Shown: one piece after another, positions 7,412-17,126 of the stretch | How the letters are laid out: every line of letters starts with the position of its first letter | Numbering within the stretch: the first letter of the stretch is position 1 | Origin: Mucilaginibacter sp. SJ | GTDB taxonomy: Bacteria > Bacteroidota > Bacteroidia > Sphingobacteriales > Sphingobacteriaceae | Direction of reading: 5' to 3' | Length of the DNA stretch: 64,000 bases | Assembly (NCBI RefSeq): GCF_028993635.1 | Contig: NZ_CP118631.1 | Coordinates: 5,704,001 to 5,768,000, forward strand | The notes under the pieces: generated by a model | Database searches by the model: none | What the model was told of the DNA's origin: nothing | Seen by the model: the letters and a program-made list of their open reading frames with translations, nothing else | Position numbers and translations under genes: made by a program

Positions 7412-10400
7412 TTAATTGTTTAAGGATACATTAAGGCCAAATGTGTAAACGCGCGGCTGTGCATAATATCCATTATCGATACCGGCTGCTAATGGGTTCC
7501 ATGAGCCAATCTCAGGATCGTAGCCGGTATATTTAGTGACGGTGAACACATTGGTTACGTTAACATATACCCTTAACGATCTTAATTTGATCTTATTTAA
7601 AAGGTTATTTGAAAAACTATATCCTAAAGCGATGCTTTTGCATTTTAAATAGGAACCATTTTCTATGTATTTGTCAGAAAAGCGCTGGTTATCATTACCA
7701 CTGCTTTGGCTAATCCTGACAATGTTGGTTGAAGGGTTTGTAATGAATACATTGTTGATATCCGAACTGGAACCGGTTGGATTAATCAACCCGATTTTTG
7801 CATAGTTGAACACAGACGGGAAATAACCAAAGTTTTGATTTGGATTATCGCCGTTAACCTTTAACTGGTTATAAACTTTATTGCCATAATTGCCGGCCAT
7901 AAAAATATTCAGGTCGAAATTTTTATAGCTAAAGCTGTTATTGATGCCAAATTGAAATTTAGGCATGGGCGAGCCCAGAAAGGTTTGATCGTTTGCATCA
8001 ATTTTACCATCGCCGTTAATGTCTTTAAAAATAACATCACCTACCCAAACACCACCTGAGCCTGGCGTTATAGGTATAGGGCCGCTGCCATTTTGGGGCA
8101 AGGCGGTGTATTTTGCAAAGTCGGCGGCGTTTTTGTAAATACCCAGCACCTGGTATCCGTAAAATTCGCCGATTGAACGGCCAACAACAGTTTTGGAAAC
8201 AGATCCGTAGATTGCCGGGGTGCCGTCAACCAATGCAAGTACTTTGTTAATATTTCGGGTAAAGTTGATGTTGGTGCTCCAGTTAAAATATTTTGACCGG
8301 ATATTTTGTGTATTAAGTGAAAACTCGAAGCCCTTATTGCTCACCGCGCCAACGTTTACATATGGCGCCTGCACTGCGCCGGGTGAATATCCGCCGGCAG
8401 CAAATGTGCCTGAATAATACGGTAAGGTAAGGCTAAGCAAAAGGTTGTTGGTTTTGCGGTAATAAACATCGGCCGTTAAACTGATCCTTCCGTTTAACAC
8501 TGTTGCATCCAAACCAAGGTTATATGATTTTGTAGTTTCCCACTTGATGTTCGGATTACCGGTTGTAGTAGTTATTTGCGAATTACCCGATAAACCGGTG
8601 GATATTGTACTTAGCGTTGAACCATAAGCATATTCAGCAATATTTTGATTGTTTACCAATCCGTAACCGAGCCTGAGCTTAAGATCATTGATCGCTTTTA
8701 CACTTTTAAGAAAGCTTTCGTGGTTAATCTTCCAGGCAAGGGCACCGGAGTATGTGGTATTCCACCGGTTAGCTTCAGCAAATTTCGACGAACCGTCATG
8801 ACGTACGGTTGCGGTTAACAAATAGCGGTCGTCATAAGTAAAGTTAGCCCTGCCAAAATAGGCCTCTAAAGCACCCTGTCCTTTAACTCCGGTATTGGTT
8901 GCGGTTGTGGCGTCGCCACTGCTGATTGTTTGTACGTTATTACTTGCAAAATTGGTTCGGGTAGCCGATATGCCGCTATTTTTAAGCAACTGGGCTTCAT
9001 GGCCGGCAACTACGTTTACCCAATATTTTTTTGCAAATGTGTGCTGATAGGTTAAATAATTTGAAATTGAGTTATAGAAATTTTGAGCGCTTGAAGCTGT
9101 ACCGCTGTTATTGCTCTTAGTATAAGCCCCCATAACATAGCTTGGGTTAAAATAATCTTCGGTTGCAAAGTCAAAATTTCCGGCTACCTCATTGCGCAAG
9201 GTTAAATCCCTGGTGAATTGGATTTCTGCATAGGCATTGCTAAACAACTGGTAGCGGCTTTTAAAATCTTTTACAATAGTTGCTATCGCAAACGGGTTAG
9301 TGCCCACAGCACCATAAATATTGGGATCATTACCACCCCATGTGCCATCAGGATTTTTTACAGCTACGTCGGGTGTTTGGTTAAGCGCCTGCAAAATCAC
9401 ACCTGTATTAGAAGTGGTAACATTCTCGGCCACATGCGACATATTCAAGTTGATGCCAACCTTTAACCAATCGGTGGTTTTATTATCGATATTTGCTTTT
9501 ACCGAAGTCCTTTTAAAATCTGAGCCTAATGCTATCCCTGTTTGTGAAAAATAGGTGCCTGATATATAGTATTTTGTCCTGTTATCACCACCGCTGATGG
9601 CTAAATTATGATTTTGCATAGGAGCAGTACGGAACAGCGCTTTTTGCCAGTTGGTACCAACACCCAGGTATTGAGGATTTGCAAATTGCGGCCGCATATC
9701 ATAGCCGATAATTGCCGATTTTTCATTCATGAAAGTGGCGTATTGCCTTAAGTCCATCACATCATAATACTTGGGTAATTTTTGCCAGCCCTGGTATCCA
9801 TCATAACTAATTAGCGGAGGGCCTGTGGTGCCTTTTTTAGTGGTAATAATAATTACACCGTTAGAAGCCTGCGAACCATAAATAGCGGTAGCTGAAGCGT
9901 CTTTTAACACATCTATCGAAGCTATATCTGAAGGGTTGATGCTGGATAACGGGTTAGTGCCATTGCCTGCAATAGCCGACTGTCCATTCGGTGGGATCTG
10001 CACCCCGTCGATTACATATAGCGGAGGGGCGCCTGTAAAACCGCCCAAACCGCGGATCTGCACGTTAACGTCACCACCAGGCTGGCCTGATACCTGTTGT
10101 ACAACTACACCCGCTACTCTTCCCTGCAGGGCCTGGTCAAATGTGGTAGGTTGCGCTTTTAACAGGTCTGCCGCAGTTACTGACGATATAGCACCGGTAA
10201 GGTCATGTCTTTTCCGGGTACCGTAGCCAATTACAACCACTTCGTTCAAGTCGCTGGTTGAGGGTTTGAGGGCTACATTTATAACAGTAGATGAGCCTAC
10301 GTATATTTGCTGGGAATTGTAGCTTATAAAACTAAAAATCAGCACATCCCCATTTTTTGCATTGATACTGTAGCTGCCATCCGCACCAGATAGTGTGCCT

Positions 10401-10573
10401 GTTGGCGAATCCTTTACTTTGATGGTTACACCGGGCAGCGGCTGATTATTGTCTGCACTGGTAATTTTACCTGTAATTTTAACACTTTGCGCGTAACCTG
10501 TAAGGTTTAACAACAACAAAGCTGTAAACAGCAGTACTACATGTCTTAATCTTTTTCGTAAATCTTTTTCCAT
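7412..10573 (-). CDS. SusC/RagA-family TonB-dependent outer-membrane transporter
   Basis: A 1053-residue protein with a signal peptide (cleavage near GYAQ, residue 29). A CarboxypepD_reg-like domain (about 33-115) is followed by the SusC signature LNEVVVIGYGT, a plug domain (about 125-235) and a 22-strand beta-barrel to the C-terminus. It imports oligosaccharides across the outer membrane using TonB energy, with the SusD partner encoded just downstream. It has no N-terminal STN domain, so it is not expected to signal through FecR. It is the first gene of the minus-strand operon, and its promoter must lie in the 818-base gap upstream. Confidence 0.97.
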   Translation of the reverse strand: MEKDLRKRLRHVVLLFTALLLLNLTGYAQSVKITGKITSADNNQPLPGVTIKVKDSPTGTLSGADGSYSINAKNGDVLIFSFISYNSQQIYVGSSTVINVALKPSTSDLNEVVVIGYGTRKRHDLTGAISSVTAADLLKAQPTTFDQALQGRVAGVVVQQVSGQPGGDVNVQIRGLGGFTGAPPLYVIDGVQIPPNGQSAIAGNGTNPLSSINPSDIASIDVLKDASATAIYGSQASNGVIIITTKKGTTGPPLISYDGYQGWQKLPKYYDVMDLRQYATFMNEKSAIIGYDMRPQFANPQYLGVGTNWQKALFRTAPMQNHNLAISGGDNRTKYYISGTYFSQTGIALGSDFKRTSVKANIDNKTTDWLKVGINLNMSHVAENVTTSNTGVILQALNQTPDVAVKNPDGTWGGNDPNIYGAVGTNPFAIATIVKDFKSRYQLFSNAYAEIQFTRDLTLRNEVAGNFDFATEDYFNPSYVMGAYTKSNNSGTASSAQNFYNSISNYLTYQHTFAKKYWVNVVAGHEAQLLKNSGISATRTNFASNNVQTISSGDATTATNTGVKGQGALEAYFGRANFTYDDRYLLTATVRHDGSSKFAEANRWNTTYSGALAWKINHESFLKSVKAINDLKLRLGYGLVNNQNIAEYAYGSTLSTISTGLSGNSQITTTTGNPNIKWETTKSYNLGLDATVLNGRISLTADVYYRKTNNLLLSLTLPYYSGTFAAGGYSPGAVQAPYVNVGAVSNKGFEFSLNTQNIRSKYFNWSTNINFTRNINKVLALVDGTPAIYGSVSKTVVGRSIGEFYGYQVLGIYKNAADFAKYTALPQNGSGPIPITPGSGGVWVGDVIFKDINGDGKIDANDQTFLGSPMPKFQFGINNSFSYKNFDLNIFMAGNYGNKVYNQLKVNGDNPNQNFGYFPSVFNYAKIGLINPTGSSSDINNVFITNPSTNIVRISQSSGNDNQRFSDKYIENGSYLKCKSIALGYSFSNNLLNKIKLRSLRVYVNVTNVFTVTKYTGYDPEIGSWNPLAAGIDNGYYAQPRVYTFGLNVSLNN

Positions 10574-11391
10574 GTTAATTGGGGTTCATAATTGTTTGGT
10601 TATTTGGTTTGATTATTTGATTGGTTTCGGATATTGATTTATCCCATCATATTTCACATTTGACGCAGTGGAACTGGGGTCGGGAACAGCATCGGCTTGT
10701 TTGCACGGAAGCATACCGACGTAATGCGGACGGGATATTTACAATAAATCCTGAATTGATTTTTTTAATGGTCTGCCTCGTGAATGGCACAAGTATTAAT
10801 AAGTACGCGTTTTGGCATAATGCTTAGTTTAAATTAGGTTATTCATAAAATTGGTTATCTCGTCTGTCCCGTTGTTCAGGCATCAGACTACGGCATCGGT
10901 ATAGAAGATATGCCGCTTTATGGAGGATGAAATTAGACGACCAATCGCAATCGATTGTTTACAAATGGGGGCACAAATGTTAATTGAAGTTAACTACTTG
11001 ATTGCAAGTAACTTAAAGTTATTTTTATTAAAAATAGGTGGCAAAATGCCATTGCAGAGCCGGCAATATTCCAAAAAAAAGTAAAAGTGAAGCGTTTAAG
11101 AACAGCTATCGACATTTAAATTGGAAGGTGAAATAGCCGAAAAGTACTAACAAATGCGAAAATAATACCAACTTTAAAACCTGTTGCAGATGCCGGCGCA
11201 GGTTATTGCAGATGCCAGTAGTTAAAAATTAACATTTGTATCCCTATTTACCAACAATAAGGAGTGTGCTGCAACATAAATTTGCCGCCTCTGGTGCAAT
11301 ATTGTTTAGCTTCGTTTATCGCTGCGTACCAATATCGTATTCCATATAATAGTTATCAGACAAGTCTTGTAAACGGAGATATAAAATCAAT
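10574..11391. other. Divergent intergenic region between SusC and GH39 genes
   Basis: This gap of 818 bases holds the promoters of both arms of the first PUL. Just before the SusC start is a low-complexity stretch of TTTGGTT/TTTGATT units (about 10590-10625). A GTTAAC-TTC-AATTAAC near-palindrome lies around 10978-10993, next to GGGGGCACAAATG (10967-10979). I found no canonical -33/-7 pair that I would commit to. A 68-codon open frame at 10621-10827 has no family signal. Confidence 0.5.
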
Positions 11392-12975
11392 ATGAAAATA
11401 TTACCCATTATTTTAGGAAGCCTGTTTTTTAGTAACGTTTTTGCTCAGGGTAGCGGCCCTGAAAAAACAAATCAAGTTAAAAGGGTTATCAACATCGATT
11501 TTAAAAAAGAAAAAGGACGTTTTAATACGTCATTTAATTTTTGTGTAGGAGCAGGGCGCGCAAATGAAGGCTTGCGGGCCGACTGGCAGCAACAATTGGC
11601 CATTGTACAAAAAGAGTGTGGTTTTAAATATATCAGGATGCATGGCCTGCTTACAGACGATATGGCTGTTTACCGGGAAGACAGGAATGGCAAGCCGGAA
11701 TATAATTACCAATACGTTGACGCTTTATATGATTATATCTTAAGTATAGGCATGAAACCGTTTGTTGAATTGGGGTTTATGCCGGGAGCGCTGGCAAGTG
11801 GTAATAAGACAATTTTTTGGTGGAGGGGAAATGTAACACCCCCGAAAGACTATAATAAATGGGAAGGTTTGATCCGTAACCTTACCCGGCATTTCACTGA
11901 GCGGTATGGAATTGACGAAGTAAAGAAATGGTATTTTGAAGTTTGGAATGAGCCGAACCTCAAAGATGGGTTTTGGACGGGTTCGCAAGAAGACTATTTT
12001 AAATTGTATCAATACAGTGCGAAAGCGATAAAAAGTGTAAACCCAGCCTATAAAGTAGGAGGGCCGGCTACTGCCGGTGCGGCATGGGTACCTGACATGA
12101 TAGATTTTTGCAGCAAAAATTCAGTTCCTATTGATTTTATAAGTACCCATGCTTATGGTGTAAAACAAGGCTTTTTGGACGAGTACGGTTCAACCGGTAC
12201 CGTACTTGACAAAAACCAGGAAAGCGTTAGCGGCGATGTTCGGAATTCACGCAAGCAAATAGAAGACTCCACAATTCCGGGCCTCGAATTACATTATACC
12301 GAATGGAGCTCATCTTATACTCCGTCAGATCCCATACACGATAGTTATCACGAAGCGGCATATATACTTGAAAAATTGAAGCAAACCGGATCTGCAGCCA
12401 ATTCCATGTCTTACTGGACATTTACTGACATCTTTGAAGAGGCCGGACCTCGGTTTACGCCATTCCACGGAGGTTTCGGTTTACTCAATACTCAGGGGAT
12501 AAAGAAGCCGGCTTTTTTTGCCTATTCTTTTTTAAACAAATTAGGTGAAACGGAAATAACAGATCAGGATAGCTCCTCCTGGGCCTGTAAAAATAAAAAA
12601 GGGGATGTTCAGGTGTTGCTTTGGGACTATACTTATACTTTGCCTGATTCTGTCAATAATCAGGCTTATTATGTCCGCGACCTGCCAGCTAAATCAAAAG
12701 GAGAGGTTGAATTGGTAATATCTGGTATGCCCAGCGGCAAATACCGAATGGAAATTTATAAAACGGGATATAAAGTAAATGATCCGTACACAACTTACCT
12801 GTCTTTCAATAAACCTGATCAATTGGCAAAAGCACAGGTTGACAAGCTAAAAAAGGAAAATAATGGTGCAGCCATCTGGCATGAGGATATTACAGTAAAT
12901 ACATCAGGTAAGGTGTTAAAGAAATTTCCTATCAGGGAAAACGATGTTGCTTTCATTAATATCGTTAAACTTTAG
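11392..12975 (+). CDS. GH39 glycosidase, beta-xylosidase-like, secreted
   Basis: A 527-residue protein with a signal peptide (cleavage after SNVFAQ). The GH39 TIM barrel spans roughly residues 35-400 and a small beta-sandwich follows. The acid/base is E187 in EVWNEPNL and the nucleophile is E304 in HYTEWSS; both are the positions expected for the family. GH39 enzymes are best known as beta-xylosidases and alpha-L-iduronidases; others act on beta-glucosides or arabinosides. In this setting it probably trims side chains or oligosaccharides in the periplasm after SusC import. It is transcribed away from the SusC operon and followed by a long hairpin (13000-13047). The exact sugar is not determinable. 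Confidence 0.88.
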   Translation: MKILPIILGSLFFSNVFAQGSGPEKTNQVKRVINIDFKKEKGRFNTSFNFCVGAGRANEGLRADWQQQLAIVQKECGFKYIRMHGLLTDDMAVYREDRNGKPEYNYQYVDALYDYILSIGMKPFVELGFMPGALASGNKTIFWWRGNVTPPKDYNKWEGLIRNLTRHFTERYGIDEVKKWYFEVWNEPNLKDGFWTGSQEDYFKLYQYSAKAIKSVNPAYKVGGPATAGAAWVPDMIDFCSKNSVPIDFISTHAYGVKQGFLDEYGSTGTVLDKNQESVSGDVRNSRKQIEDSTIPGLELHYTEWSSSYTPSDPIHDSYHEAAYILEKLKQTGSAANSMSYWTFTDIFEEAGPRFTPFHGGFGLLNTQGIKKPAFFAYSFLNKLGETEITDQDSSSWACKNKKGDVQVLLWDYTYTLPDSVNNQAYYVRDLPAKSKGEVELVISGMPSGKYRMEIYKTGYKVNDPYTTYLSFNKPDQLAKAQVDKLKKENNGAAIWHEDITVNTSGKVLKKFPIRENDVAFINIVKL

Positions 12976-12999
12976 TAAGCCTTCAGTTAGCTCATTTTT

Positions 13000-13047
13000 A
13001 TACATCAGCAGGTAATACTCATTTAAAAGTATCACCTGCTGATGTAT
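13000..13047 (+). terminator. Long hairpin downstream of the GH39 gene
   Basis: A perfect 14-bp stem (ATACATCAGCAGGT with its complement at 13034-13047) continues inward as ATACT/AGTAT after a single mismatch. No T tract follows, so it may be a 3'-end stabilizing hairpin or a weak terminator. Confidence 0.5.
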
Positions 13048-13820
13048 TCCCGGTATAGTTTGTTATTTAATTTGCAAAGCTAAACCTCTGACACAGTTAT
13101 TTTCACCTTCGGCAGCTCAATTAAGCTGATACGTATATTTATCCGTTTTATATACCGGTTAAAATTTATAATGTAGCCTGCCCGCATCAAAGTTGGCAAC
13201 TGGTTTGGCCAACTGGTGAGCAACATTTATTACTGGTCAGATATTTTATAATACCTTACAAGTATTTTTAATAATATTCAGGGTTTCTTTTTTTTTGTTG
13301 AAGACCTGATTTGAAAAATCACCATTGCCGTTAATAAAGTAAGGGAAGTATAAAACTCGAAATTTTGTAGCGGCGAACCTACGGACATGGTCGCGGCTGT
13401 TTTTTCTATTTTGCTAATCATTTAATTAGGTTAAGGTATTAATGATATTACTAAATTACTATTATTTACAACTTAAAGGAGTAAAACGAATTAGTTTTAT
13501 TTAAATTACCTTAGTAAGGCCTTAATCTCAGTTGATAATAATTTTCGTTATATTTTATCTTGAATTATACCTATAGTATTCAAGGTTATAGTCACCAGTA
13601 CCATATTTTCTTTTAAATTAAACATTCAGTACCCTATTTATTCACTTTTGTGGCCTTGCCGGCCTATATATTTGGCTCCCAAACCAATAGCCCAAGAGGG
13701 GCTTTAACCAAAAACCAGCCTGCACTGATTTAAAACAGAAGCGCAATCGCTAAAAGAGCGTTTGTTTATGCGCTCTGTTTAATTGTTCTTTTTTTGCTAT
13801 AAACCAATTAATATTTAAAT
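13048..13820. other. AT-rich intergenic region upstream of the GH5-lectin gene
   Basis: There is no convincing gene in this stretch of about 770 bases. A CACTTTTG element (13643-13650) is one base from the -7 consensus but has no clear -33 partner. A short hairpin AGAGCG/CGCTCT (13755-13776), followed by a T-rich stretch, lies in the leader about 45 bases before the start codon. Confidence 0.4.
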
Positions 13821-15515
13821 ATGAGAACACTTAACTATTTTTTCGGCGTAGCCGCGATTTTATTGTTTACCCGGTGCCAAAAGCAACAAATTGCCAGTCC
13901 GGTTGTTAAGCCGCCTGTTTCCAAAGCAGTTAAAACATTGGCTATAACCAGTTATCCAAATTACAATACGTCGCCTCTTGCGCCTGATCAAACAGGGGTA
14001 AGCAGTACAGCCGCACAGCTTGCAGCAAAGTTTCAATTGGGCTGGAATATAGGTAATACGCTGGAAGCAAGTGGATCAGAAACTGCCTGGGGCAATCCAT
14101 TAGTTACACAAGCACTTATCGACGGAGTAAAGAAAGCCGGTTTTACAGCAATTCGTATTCCCTGTGATTGGGACCAGTATTCTGACCAAAACACCGGGCA
14201 AATTCAGCAATCATGGCTTAACCGGGTGCAGCAGGTTGTTCAATATTGCGTTAACGACGGTTTGTACGTAATACTCAATATACACTGGGATGGCGGGTGG
14301 CTGGAGAATAATTGTACAACCGCCGCACAGGCCGCGGTTAATGCCAAACAAAAAGCTTTTTGGGAGCAAATAGCCACTCAAATGCGGGGTTTTGACGAGC
14401 ACGTGATTTTTGCAAGCGCCAATGAACCCAATGTAACAGATGCTACAGGGATGGGAGTATTGCTTTCCTATCACCAAACTTTTGTTAACGCGGTGAGGTC
14501 AACCGGCGGGCATAACAGTTACAGGGTGCTCCTTATCCAGGGGCCGGGTACTAACATTGATAATACCAATAGTTTAATGAATACCTTGCCTACAGATCCG
14601 GCATCTAACCGCCTGATGGTTGAAGTACACTATTATACGCCGTTTAATTTTGCAGGTTTATCCGCAGATGCAAGCTGGGGCAATATGTTTTATTATTGGG
14701 GCAATGGCTACCATTCTACAACGGATGCTTCAAGGAACCCCACTTATGGTGAGGAGTCGGATGCCGTTGCAGAGTTTCCTTTGATGAAGTCTAAGTTCAT
14801 TGACAAGGGCATTCCGGTGATATTGGGCGAATATGGAGCTATTCGCCGGTCTACAACACTGACGGGAGATGCGTTAACATTGCATCTTGCAGGCAGAGCG
14901 TATTATCTTAATTATGTTACCCATAAAGCATTACAATATGGCTTGCGTCCGTTTTATTTTGATGACGGCTCGACAGGTAATAATGCATTCAGGCTTATGA
15001 GCAGGCAAACTAACGGAGCGGCCGATCAACAAGGTTTAGCCGCAGTAATACAGGGCGGGCAAAACAATACATCTTCATCGATCCAGGTTGGGCAGGTTTA
15101 TCAGATTTACAGCAGAAACAGTTTTAAAGCCCTGGAATTTGCCGGCTGGGGAACTGCAAATCAAACACAGGCCGACCAATGGGATTACTTAGCAGGGGCG
15201 AACCAGCAATTTAAAGTAGAAGACGCAGGAGGCGGCTATTATAGATTAACACCTATGCACGCTACCGGAAAGTGCCTGGAAGTTTATGGCTGGAACACAA
15301 GTAACGGCGGACAGGTAGAGTTATGGGATTACAGTGGCGGCGCAAATCAGAAATGGTCAATTCAGCTAACCGACAACGGATATTATAAAATTATCAATGC
15401 AAATAGCGGGAAAGCCCTGGACGTTACCGGAGCTTCACTTAATAACGGCATTGCAGTTGAGCAATGGACTTATTCCGGAAGCCGTAATCAGCAATGGGGC
15501 TTTGTGAAAATATAG
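13821..15515 (+). CDS. GH5 endo-beta-glucanase-like enzyme with C-terminal ricin-type lectin domain
   Basis: A 564-residue protein. The N-terminus is hydrophobic and has a possible but atypical lipobox (LFTRC, Cys19, with Arg at -1), so lipidation is uncertain. The GH5 barrel covers about residues 50-410 with acid/base E202 (ASANEP) and nucleophile E337 (ILGEYGA). A Thr/Ser linker leads to a ricin-type beta-trefoil lectin (CBM13, about 425-564) with three NQxW/F repeats (NQQF, NQKW, NQQW). The catalytic part is closely similar to the BACON-GH5 at 2687-4153, including the NYNTSPLAPD lead-in, so the two are paralogues with different accessory domains. It probably works on the same beta-glucan, with the lectin tethering it to another glycan. 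Substrate is inferred. Confidence 0.92.
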   Translation: MRTLNYFFGVAAILLFTRCQKQQIASPVVKPPVSKAVKTLAITSYPNYNTSPLAPDQTGVSSTAAQLAAKFQLGWNIGNTLEASGSETAWGNPLVTQALIDGVKKAGFTAIRIPCDWDQYSDQNTGQIQQSWLNRVQQVVQYCVNDGLYVILNIHWDGGWLENNCTTAAQAAVNAKQKAFWEQIATQMRGFDEHVIFASANEPNVTDATGMGVLLSYHQTFVNAVRSTGGHNSYRVLLIQGPGTNIDNTNSLMNTLPTDPASNRLMVEVHYYTPFNFAGLSADASWGNMFYYWGNGYHSTTDASRNPTYGEESDAVAEFPLMKSKFIDKGIPVILGEYGAIRRSTTLTGDALTLHLAGRAYYLNYVTHKALQYGLRPFYFDDGSTGNNAFRLMSRQTNGAADQQGLAAVIQGGQNNTSSSIQVGQVYQIYSRNSFKALEFAGWGTANQTQADQWDYLAGANQQFKVEDAGGGYYRLTPMHATGKCLEVYGWNTSNGGQVELWDYSGGANQKWSIQLTDNGYYKIINANSGKALDVTGASLNNGIAVEQWTYSGSRNQQWGFVKI

Positions 15516-15674
15516 CTGTTAATAAGTTGAATGGCTGGGCACGAGATGATTAGAAGCGTTGCCTGATTGCTTAGGATTGCGGGGCGCGGATATGCAAACT
15601 AAACAGGTGGTCAACAATAGTTGGCATTTCCATAGTTTTAGCTTTTAAGTAACCATTTATTACTAATAAATTCT

Positions 15675-15706
15675 AATAAGAGCAGGCTTTGTAGCTTGCT
15701 CTTATT
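15675..15706. terminator. Bidirectional hairpin between convergent GH5 and protease genes
   Basis: AATAAGAGCAGGC (15675-15687) pairs with GCTTGCTCTTATT (15694-15706) through one G-T pair, with a six-base loop. It lies between two convergent genes (stops at 15515 and 15731) and can serve either strand. Flanking T tracts are short. Confidence 0.65.
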
Positions 15707-15730
15707 TCATAAACCTGGCGAAAGATTTCT

Positions 15731-17008
15731 TTAATTTATTTTTTTTCTCTTTTTTACATATATCACGACACAGGCCAAAAAGATTACTAATCCTGTCACT
15801 ATTCTTACCACATAATATTCATCACGTTTCCTGTAAGGCGTATCCATAAGCGAATTGGGCTGCATATACATATAGCCATTTTTATTATCGAGTATCAGAT
15901 TGAACCTTTTTAGCAGGTCGTTGCCCAGGAGCATATGCAACCCCTCTCCACCCATATCCCGTGTTTTATATTCAAATCCTGAAAGCTGGTAATTGCCGAT
16001 GCGCAGCTTTGGCGTAATCGCCTCATCCAAACTGATCATGCCAGCCAGTTGAGTCATTATCCGGTAAGCCATTGGAACATCTGAACTATTTAAAATGGAG
16101 GTGCGCGCACCTGTGTCAAACATGACCCAACCTGTTTGTGTTTGGTTACGGAGGGTAAGGTTTACTGCTATATACGGTATAACACCGCCATCAAGTACCA
16201 TGTCGTGACGGGAATAAGTGGCTGTTTGAGGAGGCATAACCTCATGAACAACTAATATTTTTTTGTCGTAGTTGATTTCCAGGATCTTGTCTCTGAATAA
16301 AGAATTACCGATTAAAAGATCTTCGTAATTTTTCATATTACTGGCTACAGCAATGGGTACGCTGTCCCAAACCAGGTTTCCTATTTGCAAAAAATTTTTA
16401 CTGGCTGACTGAACCTCGTTCACACCATCCGAATTGGTAAGGGTAACCTTCCCGTCAAAAATCATTTTTACTTTCCTGACGGAAGTTTTATTGATGAGAA
16501 CTCCGCCTGCACCCAGATCAAGCTGTATATTGGTGACCTCCGAGCCATTTAATTTTGCGTTTACGTATATTTTACGATTGTCACCCAATATAAAGGGGAT
16601 GGTATCTGGCCCGGCACCGGTAATTTTTTGCGTAGAAGCATTAAGATTTTTGTACCGGGCTGAAATCCGGGTATAGCAACTGTCCTTTCCGTTCAGTAAA
16701 ACGATAAAGTCATAATTTTTTCCATAAGCGATATCAAATGAAATGGAATCGAGATCTGTAATGAAAGTCACTCTGTGGGGTTTCTCAGGAATTTCAGGAT
16801 AGTAATAATCAGGTTTCCTTTCAGGCATAACAGCCCAATAAGCCAGCTTAAAGTGCTTCCCGTCCCTGATACTGGCGGTTTTGGAAGAAGCCCTTACAAT
16901 AGGCAGGTCGCTTTGAGCAAAGGCAAATTGCCCTAACGTTAAAAGGATAGCAATTCCAAATAAACATGCCCTGGTCAGCATCCCTGTGGTTAATCCTGAA
17001 GTTTTCAT
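15731..17008 (-). CDS. Retropepsin-like aspartyl protease, exported and membrane-anchored
   Basis: A 425-residue protein with an N-terminal signal peptide (cleavage near FAQS, residue 32). Two aspartyl-protease half-domains follow: one with D164 in IQLDLGAGG and one with D298 in VMFDTGART, each followed by a hydrophobic LLIGN or LLGND flap-side motif. A single C-terminal transmembrane helix (about 400-418) ends in a Lys/Arg-rich tail, so the catalytic part should face the periplasm. Bacterial members of this fold are mostly uncharacterized; some process membrane proteins. The first motif is DLG rather than DTG, so the two active-site loops are unequal. The neighbouring genes do not reveal its substrate. 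Confidence 0.72.
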   Translation of the reverse strand: MKTSGLTTGMLTRACLFGIAILLTLGQFAFAQSDLPIVRASSKTASIRDGKHFKLAYWAVMPERKPDYYYPEIPEKPHRVTFITDLDSISFDIAYGKNYDFIVLLNGKDSCYTRISARYKNLNASTQKITGAGPDTIPFILGDNRKIYVNAKLNGSEVTNIQLDLGAGGVLINKTSVRKVKMIFDGKVTLTNSDGVNEVQSASKNFLQIGNLVWDSVPIAVASNMKNYEDLLIGNSLFRDKILEINYDKKILVVHEVMPPQTATYSRHDMVLDGGVIPYIAVNLTLRNQTQTGWVMFDTGARTSILNSSDVPMAYRIMTQLAGMISLDEAITPKLRIGNYQLSGFEYKTRDMGGEGLHMLLGNDLLKRFNLILDNKNGYMYMQPNSLMDTPYRKRDEYYVVRIVTGLVIFLACVVIYVKKRKKIN

Positions 17009-17126
17009 TTAGCCGCTTTTAATGATTAGACTGGCATAGTGCTATCAGGTTACAATTTCAGGGTTAACAATGACCTCCTTTTTGCAGATTTACATACAAA
17101 AAGAAAATTATTCCCTTTTTATATAA

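Noticed and set aside
10621..10827. Small plus-strand open frame of 68 codons
   Set aside because: No domain or start context; it lies in the divergent promoter region of a SusC operon.
10960..10995. HTCS-type double box upstream of the first PUL SusC
   Set aside because: One GCCCCC block is present on the minus strand, but there is no partner CCCC at 21 bases.
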